This document shows positions 12,554-24,660 of a stretch of 64,000 nt of DNA, in pieces. Below the pieces are notes generated by a model. It was not told the origin of the DNA, did no database searches, and saw only the letters and a program-made list of their open reading frames with translations. Origin of the DNA: Klebsormidium nitens. Lineage: Eukaryota; Streptophyta; Klebsormidiophyceae; Klebsormidiales; Klebsormidiaceae. The stretch lies in contig DF237179.1 of the NCBI GenBank assembly GCA_000708835.1, positions 1-64,000 of the forward strand, read 5' to 3'. The position numbers and the translations under genes are program-made. Each line of letters begins with the position of its first letter. The first letter of the stretch is position 1.

Positions 12554-14278
12554 GTTGTGAAAGGAAACTATTTCTCAGCTATTTGTCAGCTGCCCATCTG
12601 CCAGACCGGTTCGACAGAACAAGTGGGGCCGAATTGTTCTGGGCAATGCCGCCGACGAGAGGCTTGGACACGACGCTCTTTGCAGCTGAAATGTAAAGTA
12701 AGCTTGTGGGCAGTCGTAAAGGCGCCTATGATGCACGAGCTGAATGCCTCTGCATCAGCTGCCACCTGTGCAGCTTATCAAACTGGCCCAAATGCTGCCA
12801 ATGTGACCAATGCAACTAGAACAACTAGAGGTGAGTATTATTCAGCTTTCCAGTCTGCTCAATTTCTCGATGAGCTCGGTCTATTCGCAGGGGTTGAGGA
12901 AAAGTGCTGATATATGCAAGGCAATTGTCAACAGCACCCGCATCGTTGACGCGCTTGCTTCAGTTGCGGCGGCCAGCTCTGAAGCTTGGCTAGAAAATTG
13001 GTTTCAAGCTCTATATTTGTGGTAAGGACCACTATCTAGCAGAATGGAAATTGTTGGCGCCTTAACGTCCAGAAGCTACTTTATATGGTATTGATTTGCG
13101 CAAACAATCGTAAAGGACAAGTTCGTGGCTGCAGTGATCTTGAGATTGCAAGAGCTAAGCGGAGGAGAACAGAGGCCGGGGGCATTTTACCGTGAACTGA
13201 TCTCTAGAGGACTAAGCTAGAAGTTGCAGATGTTCAGTACGAGGGTCCTGAGCCCCGCTCTCAATCAGGTTTGGGCTCTACAAGTTTGCCAACCAGTGTC
13301 GTCAAGCCCATGGGGCTATCTGTCATGAGTCTGCATCTGTCACGAGGCCCTTAATAGAGTCATTTCTTGTTCGGCCGGCAGGGCGAAAGAAACGAGGCGT
13401 TGCATCCGACGGTTCGAAGAACACTGCATCGAATATTTGTGGCATATCGCCGCTCTCCGCCCTCGATGCTGCAAAAACCGTCGATGCCACAGAAGATCGG
13501 ACGGTATCGATTTTTGGCATCGATCGAACGGCATGTCATGATCGAGTCAGAGGATCATCTTAGGGAAATCGACGGTAGCCATGCGCTGAGCCACGTACTG
13601 AGCTCGACCGAGCAGTGAAGCCGCCAAGTGGCACACGTTGGATAACGGCTGAAGTTACGCTGCAACAGAGCTGCAGCGCGACTGCTTGGACTGGAGCCAG
13701 CTGTATCCTAGGCTGATGCTCCTGAATCGCTGATTGACTACGATTGACGTGTTCGTGAGCAATCATTCAAATCCAAAGATTGAAGTGGCGCATTCAGCTG
13801 TTGAGAGCTTGCAGCCAAACTTTTAGTTCTTTCACCTCAGCTGAATCTGCTGGTCACTGGCAGCTGAATGAAGGCTAGAGTTGCAACAAAGACAGGTATG
13901 CTAGCAATGTTGTGATCAATGTTGACTAGACGCTGAGAGCGGAAGCAGAAGCTAGCGGATCAAAGCCAGAAGGCTGATTTTTGTACGCTCAGAAGCGTCC
14001 CAATTAAAAGTCGGGGGGTAAGCAGCCTGAGGGTTCTAGCAGTATGTCTGAAGCAAAGCTTCCGGTCCTCTGTTTTTACGGCCAATCATTGCGAGTCCAC
14101 TCTCTGCATCGATTCAGCTGTTGTCCAGGCAATCAGGCTTTGATGTGCTTCGTGACAGGTGTCCGCACATTTGAGTGGGATCAGGAATCTTCAGGTCAGC
14201 CACATTAATACAGTCAAAGAAGCAGTCCCAAGCAGCTCTAGTCTCTGATTGTATCGCAAACGATGCCTGCATTCGGCC
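12554..14278. other. Divergent promoter region
   Basis: About 1.7 kb between the minus-strand GT61 start codon (12553) and the TATA box of the second secreted-protein gene. It should hold both 5' UTRs and promoters. Plus-strand frames at 12365-13025 are antisense to, or run out of, the GT61 first exon and show no domain. No repeat was recognised. Confidence 0.5.
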
Positions 14279-14285
14279 TATATAA
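14279..14285 (+). promoter_or_regulatory. TATA box of secreted-protein paralogue 2
   Basis: TATATAA followed by GG, 124 bp upstream of the ATG at 14409. A start about 30 bp downstream of the box would leave a 5' UTR of about 90-100 bp. It is a textbook core promoter; no equally good box is seen for the first paralogue, so their expression may differ (inference). Confidence 0.6.
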
Positions 14286-14408
14286 GGAGAACCTATCAGA
14301 CAAAGTGGACATCCACAGATCTGAACACCCTATTCCGCCCTCTCCTCAATCACCAGCGTCGCAACTAACCCCCAGCTCGGCGCCATTCCACATCCCAAAG
14401 CTGCTCCA

Positions 14409-16139
14409 ATGGCTGCCACGTCAGCAAGATCGACAGCTCTGCCCGCATTCGTTGCTGCGGCGATCCTTCTGATGGGATTGGTGTCTGCTGTTCCGGACCC
14501 TGCTTTGTGCCCCTTTGAGCTGGGCTACAACCCGACCTTCAACGCCGATGGCTCCATTCTCTCCTGCACAAAAGGTACGTCCTCTATAACTGGGAAAAAG
14601 GTACACAAAGTCTTGCTCTTGTGTAGTTTTCTCCTTTGGGAGAGTACTGGAATTTGGGTGCTTCTGTTTTGAGTAGAGGGAGGTGAAGATCAGCAAGGAT
14701 GAAAAACTCTGGAGAGACGGCGAACAGGACCGAAGTCGAAAACAGGCAACGAATCCAATATCGGGACTCAACTTGGGATGCAGTCTCCTCTGCAACCGCT
14801 TGCATTTCCAGGAACTGTATCTTTCCTTTGGCGGCTGCATTTGGCCGCCAACATTGGTGCCTTAATACAAAACCGAATACTCATGGGCAACGGAATAGAG
14901 CATGTAATTGAGAGGAAGTGACTTGCTTTCAAAGCTCTGGGCACAATTAGAAGAGCCTGAGGTTTCTTCCACGCTCAGTTGAATTCGCCCAGCGGATCTT
15001 CCTTAGCATACTCGTGCCCATCATTCCAGAGAAACCCTTCCTTTTGTTTGGTGTGGGTCTGCAACAAACAAAGCGTCCCCCCGTACATCCTCTCAATTCA
15101 AAGCCTAATGAGCCTATCTCGTTACCCCACTGCCGCCCAATTCCAAGCTTCCACGTGTCCTGCAGGCCAGGAAACGTTCCAGGTCGACGAGGCGGGCATC
15201 CTCGCGCGCTCGCTGCGCGGCATCGGCGCAAGCTCCCTGGGCCTCATCAGCGGAATCATCGACGGAGATCTGACCGTCGTGACTAAGTTCGTGGAGCCAA
15301 ACGCGATCTTTGACCTCCCCGGTTTGGGCCCCACGCCGATCGGCCCCGCTGTTTTCGCGTTTGCGGCGCAGGAGTTTGTGTTCCCCCCCGGCGCCGACAA
15401 GAGCGCCGTTTTCCAGGTGAGGCCGTTGCTGACGTCACCGGGTGCAAACGGCTGTGCTTTCACCAAGACAATTTGCTAGTTTGTATGAATCCATGTTCGG
15501 CTACTGAAATGTTTCTGTTTTTAGACCAACTTCTGAGTGTTCTGCACTCACAGCGGGGATTGTCAGAGGCACTGAATGGGCAGTGTTGAAAAGCAGTGCC
15601 GTGTGGATCACAGGACGAGTCCAAAGTTACTGACATCTGTTCAATGTAAAGAAAAACATCCTATCGGAAATGACCAAAGACCGAGGAAGACAGCAGGAAC
15701 ACAACTTCATGTTCCCCGAGCAAAGCCAGAGCTGAGGGGTCAGGTGCAATGGTTCTGCTAGTATGTTCGAGCACTTAGATCCTCTGAGCTGCTCCTGAAA
15801 AGCAATCGCATCTCCATCTATTGCGCAAGCCGGCCAGATCACATGATTAGTTGTTTGCTCTGCCCATGAGACGACCTGAGTTATTGCTGATCTGGACGCC
15901 ACGATTGGGCAGCATGGACGTCACCTGACGTCACCTCCTTTTCCTGGGCGTTGTTGCAGCTGTCGCAGTACCACTTTCTGGACAACAATGACCCGCGCGT
16001 GGCGAGCGTGCACGTGACCGTCTTCGCAGCGACCAAGACGATCGACTACGACTCCGTGTGGCGCTTCAACCTGGTGGACGGTCGCCGGGTCTGGCAGCTT
16101 CAGACCACCTCCAACATCAAGCTGGTTCCGAGGAACTAG
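14409..16139 (+). CDS. Small secreted protein with NTF2/SnoaL-like pattern, paralogue 2
   Basis: Three exons: 14409-14574, 15166-15416 and 15960-16139, giving 198 aa; intron phases 1 and 0, as in the paralogue at 3282. Residues 1-27 form a signal peptide ending LMGLVSA, cleaved before VP. The two cysteines are conserved (ALCPFELGYNP... and LSCTKG), as are the helix AGILARSLRGIG, the GDLTVVTKFVEP segment, FPPGADKSAVFQ and the last-exon strands VHVTVFAATKTIDYDSVWRFNL and VWQLQTT. Exon borders fall at homologous residues, so the pair arose by gene duplication after the introns were in place. The first cysteine pair might form a disulfide in the mature protein (inference). Function unknown. Confidence 0.84.
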
Positions 16140-17039
16140 GGCGGGGAGAAAATCTGCCGCTGGGATAGGGCATGGTGGATATGATTGTGAGTGAATTGAA
16201 CGAAGATTGTGAGAAAACTAGTGGAGAGACTGTTGCTGTTGAGATCGAACAGGAGCTAGAAGCACCAACCCGCTCCTAGTTGACCAGAGAACAGCCATGT
16301 TCGCTTGAATTGAACAGCACTCTTATGACAAAATTATGAGAACACGATTTGGTTTCCAACACTGCCCGCATAAACAACGGTTTAAAGTTTTGCCGTTCGA
16401 GCCGCACCCGCCAGCCTGACCGTCTGATCCGACGTATTGCTCTAGTCCTACAACGTAGCAATGTGTCATGTGCATGTCATGAAAGCTACAGGTTCCTGGT
16501 TGACTTTGTATTAATTCTACTTATGCATGCGCGAAAAGCTTCTCATGACAACATGTTGCAGAAAGTGGGAATCAATGGCTGGACAAACTCGAACTGGTTT
16601 ACTGTTCAACAATAAGACTTCTGAAGGAGGTTTCTAAAAGTTTTCTAAACATGACTTTAGGCTGTAGCATAATACTGATTACAGAAGGACTTCAATGCAT
16701 GTCTGTTCAATGGAAGCCCAATACCTTCTGACTACATAGCAAAACATATCAACTCCCAATCTCGTTAAAATCCTTTCGATGCACGACGACTCTGATCTCG
16801 TCTGCGAAGCTGATCACATGCTGATGATAATGCTTGGGAACGAAGTTGTGTGCATCTGATTTCAGTCTCCAAATTCAGAAGCGCCGTCAAGTCCGGAAAA
16901 CAAGGCTCCGACCGAAGCACGTCCGTTTGCACATGTTAGCCATATAATTCCATGTCCTAAGATAGAATACACTAAACTCAAAGACGTTTGTTGGCAACAA
17001 AGTATACCGTAAAAACAATACACCAGTCGACTCGGCTCT
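16140..17039. other. Intergenic region between convergent genes
   Basis: About 0.9 kb separating the 3' ends of the plus-strand secreted-protein gene and the minus-strand membrane-protein gene. AT-richer than the exons; nothing recognisable. Confidence 0.5.
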
Positions 17040-20000
17040 TTATAAGGACAGGATGCAACCGGCTGGGGTAAAGCCGGCCAGATCGTCTAGGAGTCTGTCC
17101 ATCTCGTCAACCGGCCAGACTTGAACCGAGCCCTCGGTAAAGGCCCCCGGCCGAAGTCCGCAAGTTAGGCCGCGGCCGCTGTATGCGTCGCGCCAGCGCA
17201 GCGCGGCCGCGCCGGCCGTCTTGCTCGGCGGCTCTACCACGTGGGCGACTTCCAGGTCGTCGTGTACGGAATCGTTGACCAGCATGCGGACGTACTCCTT
17301 GGGCGTCACGTGCTCCACCTGGAAAAAGGGGGAGTCAGATTGCTGCCCAAAGACTGTTTGAATGTCAATGTCGAGCTTTTTTAGCATTTGTTTAGCGCTT
17401 TGCGTGAGAACAACAACCCTAAACTTGCCGGTTTTTGGCTGGGAAACCTGAAATGATCCGTGTTGCAAACCAGATTCAATGTCTTTAAGTGTAATTGATG
17501 CCGCATCGCTGGCGTGGTAAAGTGGGGTCATGTGCTTGTCAGGTGGAAGCTGACATTTAATTTTTCTGAGGTGCTTCGAAGGGGCGTTCTTCGCCTGTTA
17601 CAGAGTGGCAATTCTTTGATTTCACGCTCGGGAGAAAGGAAAAGTGAAGAACTTAGGGGAGAAGCCACCGGAAAAACTGGCCGGTGCGAAACACACCGGA
17701 TGTTCGAGCGTCAGTCCCTAGTCGACGCTGCTGCTAATTCCTCCGTATGCTAACGTGTGCCAGCACTGAAACTCAGGGTATGATTTGACAAAATGGGTTG
17801 CTTCGAGATTCAATGCAGAAGAGCCAGCGAAGCCGTCAAATGTGCATTGGAAAAGCTGAGAAAGACGAAGCGATTGTTTTCTGCGCAAACCAGCAGTGAC
17901 GGTGGACCATGGAACGTTGCGTACTCGCCCACCTGTAAGGTGATTCCCCGAGCGTCGTCCTCGAGTGGCGTCAGCACTCCGTCAGAGACGGCCCCGGCTA
18001 AAAGCTGGCGCGTGAGGCCTCTCCAGTCGTTCTCAATGTGCCCACGATCCCTCCAGAATGCCGCCGCTACATCGTTGTTTCCGCTTCCGGTCCTGCTCTT
18101 GACCGGAAGGAGCTGCTCCAGTATGAAGCGCCGCACGATGTCCTCGGCGACTGGCAGCGTGCGTTCCAGGTCGCCGCGGGACAAGCGAACCTGGGCAAAA
18201 AAGATGGGGTCAGAATTAACCAACATGGAATTGATATCCATTTCGGGAGTGAGCGAGAAAGAGGTTATCTGGATTGGACCAACTAACTTGGAGATAGGCA
18301 GTCGTCAAAGCAAACACGTACAGGGAGGAGATGTATAACCTTGTTTGAATGAATCCGAAGAGCCAGAAGAGAACGTCTCTGCTCGGAATGGTGCAATCCA
18401 AAGCAATCACCATATACCAAGCACACGATTCTCAATCATTTGCACTTATGACGTTAACAGTGACAGCGAACACGTGTCTCCAAGCACAGCAGCAACTGTC
18501 AGTAACCTCGTTCAGCTCCTTTCTCCGACGACTTTCTTGCGAAACGTTTCCCCACCATGGACGACATTCCGTAATGGCTTCCGCTGTCCGCCCCCAGTGC
18601 GCGGAACCGCACGTCAATTTCGCGCCGGATGTCGTCTTGTAGCTGCTGTGCGCGCTGGAAGATTCCGCTCAGCTTGGAAGCGTTCCGCTCAGGACCGAAT
18701 CCGTTCGGAAGGGACGCGCTGATGCCCAAAGTTTCCAAAAACACCTTGAGCTTTGTCGCCTCCCGAACCGGCGCGTTTGCGTCCCACGTTAGAGAAGCCA
18801 GGTGTGCTTCGAGCAGAAGCTTTTGCAGGTTGAGGCGAAGCGCCAGAAGCACCGCGGCCGGGGCGACCTGCAGGCATGAGACCCGGGTCTGTGGTCGCCG
18901 TCTCGGTCTACTGTGTCCAACCGGTCCTTATGTTTTCATCAAGTGGGGGCGCGGCTGTTCGCAGGGGGCGAAGAAATGCAATCGACCGACCTGAGTTCGT
19001 AAAGTTGATCGAATACCTGAAAGCAGTTCAGGTCATGTTTATACTTGGGAGAAGCAAGCAACCGGTCATCCACTAAGGACTCTTTTGCCGGGAAAATTTC
19101 AGCCTACAGGTTGACCTCCAAAAGGGAAGCCGGCGAACACATTATCTAGACCCTAACTCCGTAGTGGACTTCTTAGGAACCAGAGAACATGAAGAAGCCG
19201 CCCGATGTCGGTATCTCAATACAAGACCGCACTGGAGAGTCAATGGATGTTCTCATCAGAACCAGCTTCTTTCGCGTCGAAGTCAAATAAAGCTAGACAA
19301 TCTGATCACCTGCACAAAGTACTTCTCGATTCCTTCGATGTCCGCCCCACCGATCCGCCGGCACAGGAACGTGTCCGAGGCCGGAATGCGCGCGTGCCAC
19401 CTCAGCAGCCCCCAGAACATGAGCCAATCCCAGGCCGCTACTACAGCCAGCCCAAGCGCCCCGCCCAAGTACATCCCCACTCCATCTCCCGGATGAAGAA
19501 CCGTGCCAACTAGAGAAGCGGCAACATTCACGACGCCGTTCAGGGCGATGTTCCACAGAACAGCTTTAGGGACCGGTAGGAGTTCCCCGGTCATCCCGTC
19601 CCAAAGGAGAAAGTCCCAGAAGTACTGTCCGAGCGCCAAACCGGGCGCCCAAACGGGGGCGGTTACGACAACCGCGGCTGAACCCGCGACGGTTAGCAGA
19701 GTTGCCACGGGTATGAAGGCGCAGAGGAGGGCGGTGCCGAGCGCCCCTTTGGCGAGGTAGTTCCAAACTAGGTTGAAGGGGCGTGCGAGACTCTTGCCGA
19801 TGAGGCCCCGCGATGGCTCCGACTCGAAGCGCTCGCGAGAGGCGAACACGTGGCTCCACAGTGTGCACAACCTGGTAACGAGGGAGGAAGTGTTCCGGCG
19901 GACTCTTCGAAAGTGAGATAAGTGGAGCATCAATAGGTTGCTTGACAGGAAAGATTCTTGAGAGAATTGAACTTGCTTTGCAACAGAAAATCCACCCAAG

Positions 20001-23000
20001 GTTGTCCGACGCCGTTTGACAAAGATGTCACGGGCAGAAAGCAACTAGTTTGCTCTTCAAAGTGACTAGCAGAGTGACTTCCGAAACCACACTTTTGAAA
20101 CCTTTCCAAAGAGACAAACTTTGAAGAGCTCAAGTCATTGCTTGCAACTAACCTGGAGATGAATGTGGAACGCGCTCCAGTACTTCTTTGGTACACCGTC
20201 CCGTTATCAGAGCGCACATCCCACTCGTATAGTTGGAAGGGGCGCAGGGAAATAAAAGAACGGAGGCCCAGGGGACCTGCAATCAGAATCTCAAACGGCA
20301 GAGGATTAGAACCAACCAGGCCCTATATTAAGGTTGGCTCTCTGTCCCCTGCTGTTGAAGAAAACTCTGATGCCAATAATTAGGCTAGCTGGAAAGGGCT
20401 CAAATAGTTCGCGTCCGTCTCTGAAAGCTGTACGTATTTTAGAGCTCTTCCTGCGAATCGACGCTCTATCAACCGTTGCTAGTCATCTGATCGATCGAGT
20501 CCTAAGAGTCCCTGCCTAAACGACGCACTTTTTCGATGTCTGGCTTAACCACGAAAGCATACAGTTCACGAGGGAGCTGGTAAGGCGGTAGACCAAGGCT
20601 GATGTCTGTGGTTGCTTTGAAAACTTTCATTGATCGTTCCTCCAAAACCATATAGCATTTGAAGGCGTTTTCGTTTACGCTGAGCGTGCGCTGGTTATGG
20701 CGACTCATATTTGTGCAAAATCGGATACACAAATTGGGGAAAAGATTCACTCACCCTTCCATAGGATGGAACCGAAGAGGTACACGCCGTTTTTGAAGTT
20801 GTGCAGCGCCCGGTGGCCCATCAGCTGGAAGCGCCACAACGGCGCCCCGGTCGCCGTCGCCAGCACATCATACTTCCTCATGCTGTAGTTAACATAGCGA
20901 CCAGGGTGGCCGTTTTGTGCCTCGAGGTCCGTACCGGTACCAGGGTGACGTGGCCGCTCGTGAGCGCGCCAGCTCATTGATTGTGCAGTGCCATTTCTGT
21001 GAAGATCGACCCAGAAGTTTTGCGGGTTCCAGATGCGCACAAAGGCCGTGGCGCGGTGGCGGGGGGCGCGGTACTTGCGGCTCGCGCGCGCGTCCGCTTT
21101 GAGCGCGCGCAGCTTCTGTTGGTGCCAGGTCACGTCGGCGGCCGCGAGCCGCGCTTCCTGCCAAAGGTCCACAAGAGTAGCTCTTTGAAACCGTCACTGT
21201 GCACCGACCCAGCCTTCGAAGGCCGTCCCTTTCTATGGCAAAAGAAGTGGACTGACAAGCAATTCAGGATGCATCGGGAAGGTTGCGAGTCCGTCTTGTG
21301 AGTCATTCGAGATTGCCAGGAAACTTTGGAGCAAATCCGGCGCCTGAAAAGGATGGGATTTTGTTGCGTAATATCTCAAGCAGGGATACAAGCCTGCGCG
21401 ACTCCCAAACACGGCCTCTCGTGTAAGCCATCCAGTTGATTGGATTACTGAAGCTTCTCAAGACTACCGCTGTCTGTAAGCACGACGAAACTTCACGTTT
21501 TGCAGCTCAATCAATTTCGGGGCAAACCAATGAATCCCCGGTTGGTACACGACCTGACAAGCAAAGCTTGTTGTTTCTGGCCAGAACGCGCTCGCGCTTA
21601 CCGCCTCTCCAGTGGCACCGACTGTCTGCTCAGCTTCTTCCAGAGGACGCCATTGCAGCTCCTTTCGCCACTTCTTCTGTGCGCCCTGCAGCTGGGCCTC
21701 CTTCCAATGCTCGATGTTTACCAGCACCGGGTGTTTTGTTTGAAGTTTGTCCAGATGCCTGGCCCGTACCTGCAAAAAGGATACACAAAATTTTTCGGTT
21801 CAAGGCTGTGTGTGGTTCGGAGGCTCATACTCCGATCGCATAGCATCAGGCGCAAGCGGGATCCAATGACAAGCACCTTTTTCCCAATGCCCTTTGCCTG
21901 GAATCCAACCGGGTCGAGTCAATCTGATCGTAGCCAATACAACGACGCAACGATCGTGAGAAGCAGAAGTCCTTAGGGTGCTTGGGTCAGGACGTGTCGT
22001 ACTATTGAGCAGGCGAAAGAAAAGGAGGCCCCGCGGCTAAGTTCGGAAGATCCTCACTTGCTCTTGTTCGTTCTGCAGGTCGTGAATCTGTGCACTCAGC
22101 GCCCATGCTGCTTCCACGTGTCGCGCCAGGATTGGCCCAAGCCCCGGGCTGTGTTCCTCGATGACCTGGTCGTCGGTCACCGCGGCTGCGAGCCGACGCG
22201 CTTCCTCTGCGCGGCTTAGAGCGCGCACCTCAGCGGCGATGTCCGCCTCGGAGGTTCCTGAGAGAAGAGGAGACTCGGAGTCTCCTGGAGAAACTCTTCA
22301 TTGGTGGTCGTGAGACGGAATTGGAGTTCAACTGACTACATTTCGAACGTCGGTTGGTGTGGTAGACTTTAAAGCTTTTTCTCATTCCACGATAGTCCAG
22401 GGAAAAAACCAAACTTAATTTATTACAGTTGAAGACAGTTCTAACGAAATGAAGCACTGCATCCTCATTCGTAGTCCTAAAGCAGCGGAGTTGTTGATAA
22501 ATCTTTTCTATTTGGTTGATGCAATCCTGATCTACTCAAGAGTTCGTACTCTTGCACACATCAGAGAGAATTGCAAGAAAGTGTCGCGCTTGAAACATCC
22601 GTCTCACCTTCCTGAGAGTACTTGCTTCTCACTCGATCAATAGCTTCCTCGACAAAGCGGCTCTCCTCGCGGATCGCCCATGCGGACGCGCGAGCGCTCG
22701 CGATGCGGCTCCACTCCTTGGCCAGAAAGGCACGACTTTCGTCGTCGAAGAGTCGCGGATGAAGGGAAGGCCCTCCTTCTTCCACGCAGAAAGTCTTCCG
22801 GTCGATTCGGATGTCTTGAACGGCGGCAGCGCTGTCAAAGCTGCGGGGAAAAAGACGAGGTGGAGGTCAATGTTGGAGCTTCGAAGTTAGGGTTGCCAAC
22901 GACTGTTATGACCCACAACATCCCAAGGAAGCTATATGGCACAGCGACCTTAGACTGTGGCTGAGGCTAAGAGTTTTGCGGATGCGAAATGCCACGAACA

Positions 23001-24660
23001 TCCGAACGACTGAAGTTCGCCATCTTTATAAAGGGCGAGGCAGCCTTCTACCAGGCTGAGTCTTGCCGTCACCGTTTGGGTTGGTGATACTGAGAGGGTT
23101 CAGCTCTGAAGTCGGAGAAAGCTAACAGCGAACGGCTTCATACTTTCATGCTAATGACCAACAAACTTGGCTTTTCAGCCAGCGACAACCAAGCCTCCTG
23201 ATCCTTTCGGTAATTCCTGCCATTCGGCCTGTGTGGAGGAAATAGTTGCCGATTGTGGTCCTTTCACAGCCGCAGAGCTTTATGACAGAGGGGTTAAACC
23301 TGAGATCTTGAAGGAATCAAACATAAGCTTTCGAAGTGCTCTTTGTTGGACATGCTTCATTGCACGTTAAGTAAACAGTTTGGAACTTACATCTCAATCT
23401 TGAGACCAACCAGGCCGTTAGCTATGCCTCTCAATCCAGCCCACGTGTTTCGCAGCCCGGCTGCCAAACTGATCCCATGCCTGTCTGCGATTCGGCGCCT
23501 TGGTTGCACCCAAATCTGATCGAGCACCGCGACGAGCAGCGTGTAATACCACCGGGTGCGCACCTCGGACCCCGTTTGGAGGAGGCGGCTTACGCGCCAG
23601 ACGTCAGGCTTCTGCAAGCGTGACGTCATGGCAGGGGTTTTAGAAAGCGAGCTGTGCGTTGCAGAAGTCTGGAAACTTCAGGAAGAGGTGATATCATCGA
23701 TGGCAAGATGCGTCTCTGAACTGCGATTCTGAGCAACATTTGTTACCAGCTTCAGGGATCATCTCACAGGTGAAAGCCCCTTGTCTTGGCCCTCTTTTTA
23801 GATGCATCGTCTTGACAAGGTGCTTGGTCAAGACCTCAAAGACCAACGTTGCAAGAATATTTAAATCTGAACTTTGAGCCTGTGCTGCACAGAACTTGGA
23901 CTCGCATGTCTCCTGGGGTGCTGGAATCTTTGGAGCATCAAAGTATCCAGTAAACCTCACCGTGTTCTTGTCGCTGTCGTCGCCATTTTCGAAAGTGCCT
24001 CGTGCACGGATTGCCGCCAACTGTCGCTGATCTGCCTTTTGTCCAACGAGACGGCCCCTTCCGGCACTTGCGAATTGGGGCCTGCCTAGAACGTTGAGCC
24101 GATTCACACCAAGCGCAGCCTGCGCGGACAAAGCAGATTTAGCAACGGTGAGACAAGTGCAACAATGCGCGCACAGGCTCCGTTCGAATCGCTTGCAGCT
24201 TAAAAGAGTTTTGTGTTGTTTGCACCCTCCAGTCAGCACTTGTTCTTATGTTGCAGCCGTCACGCTTGACATTACCTGTTAAGGTGCCTTTGAAAAGATC
24301 ACGATAGATAGCAGCGGCAGAAGGCGCCACAGGCTCTCTTTGAAAAGCAAAGGCATAACCTCAGAAGGAGGCACTAGTCAATCGGTATGTCATACTGTAT
24401 TTGCTTCGCCTTGACGATATTTTCTTTCCAACAAAATGCATGAAAGAAGCAATCAGTGTACAGAGTGCACTGTGCCACAGTTCCCCACCTCCACCTCCTC
24501 TCTTGCCTCTCCGCTCTCCATGGCCGCAGCAAGATTGGCTGGCAGCCCCTCCTTGCAATCCTTGTCAACTTCATCTAGACGTTTCTTCAGGTCGGCTATG
24601 CCGCTCAGAGGAATGGCGTCCAGCCATGCGGCAAGCTCTTTGCTAGCTGCCTCCAAGTGC
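17040..24660 (-). CDS. Large multi-pass membrane protein of unknown function (5' exon not found)
   Basis: Eleven minus-strand exons join with matching phases: 24660-24489, 24119-23961, 23611-23391, 22840-22608, 22257-22058, 21769-21602, 21157-20755, 19956-19310, 18867-18556, 18190-17933 and 17318-17040 (stop). They give at least 1,016 aa; the first listed exon starts in phase 2 after an acceptor, so a start-codon exon lies further upstream. The 5' half is charged and helix-rich (AKEWSRIASARASAWAIREE, LSRAEEARRLAAAV), suggesting coiled coil. The 19956-19310 exon holds about four hydrophobic spans (ALLCAFIPVATLLTVAGSAA, LALGQYFWDFLLW, VLWNIALNGVVNVAASLVG, YLGGALGLAVVAAWDWLMFW). The C-terminal third is soluble, with DWRGLTRQLLAGAVSDGVLTPLED. 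I do not recognise the family; it may be a plant-conserved uncharacterised membrane protein. The 19956 acceptor is the least certain join. Confidence 0.75.

Noticed and set aside
12365-13025. Plus-strand frames over and beyond the GT61 first exon
   Set aside because: Antisense shadow of the GT61 exon and a short extension without motifs or splice partners.
20502-20750. Minus-strand frame that looks mildly protein-like inside the membrane-protein gene
   Set aside because: It follows directly after a good donor (GTGAGT) at 20754 and has no usable acceptor; treated as intron.
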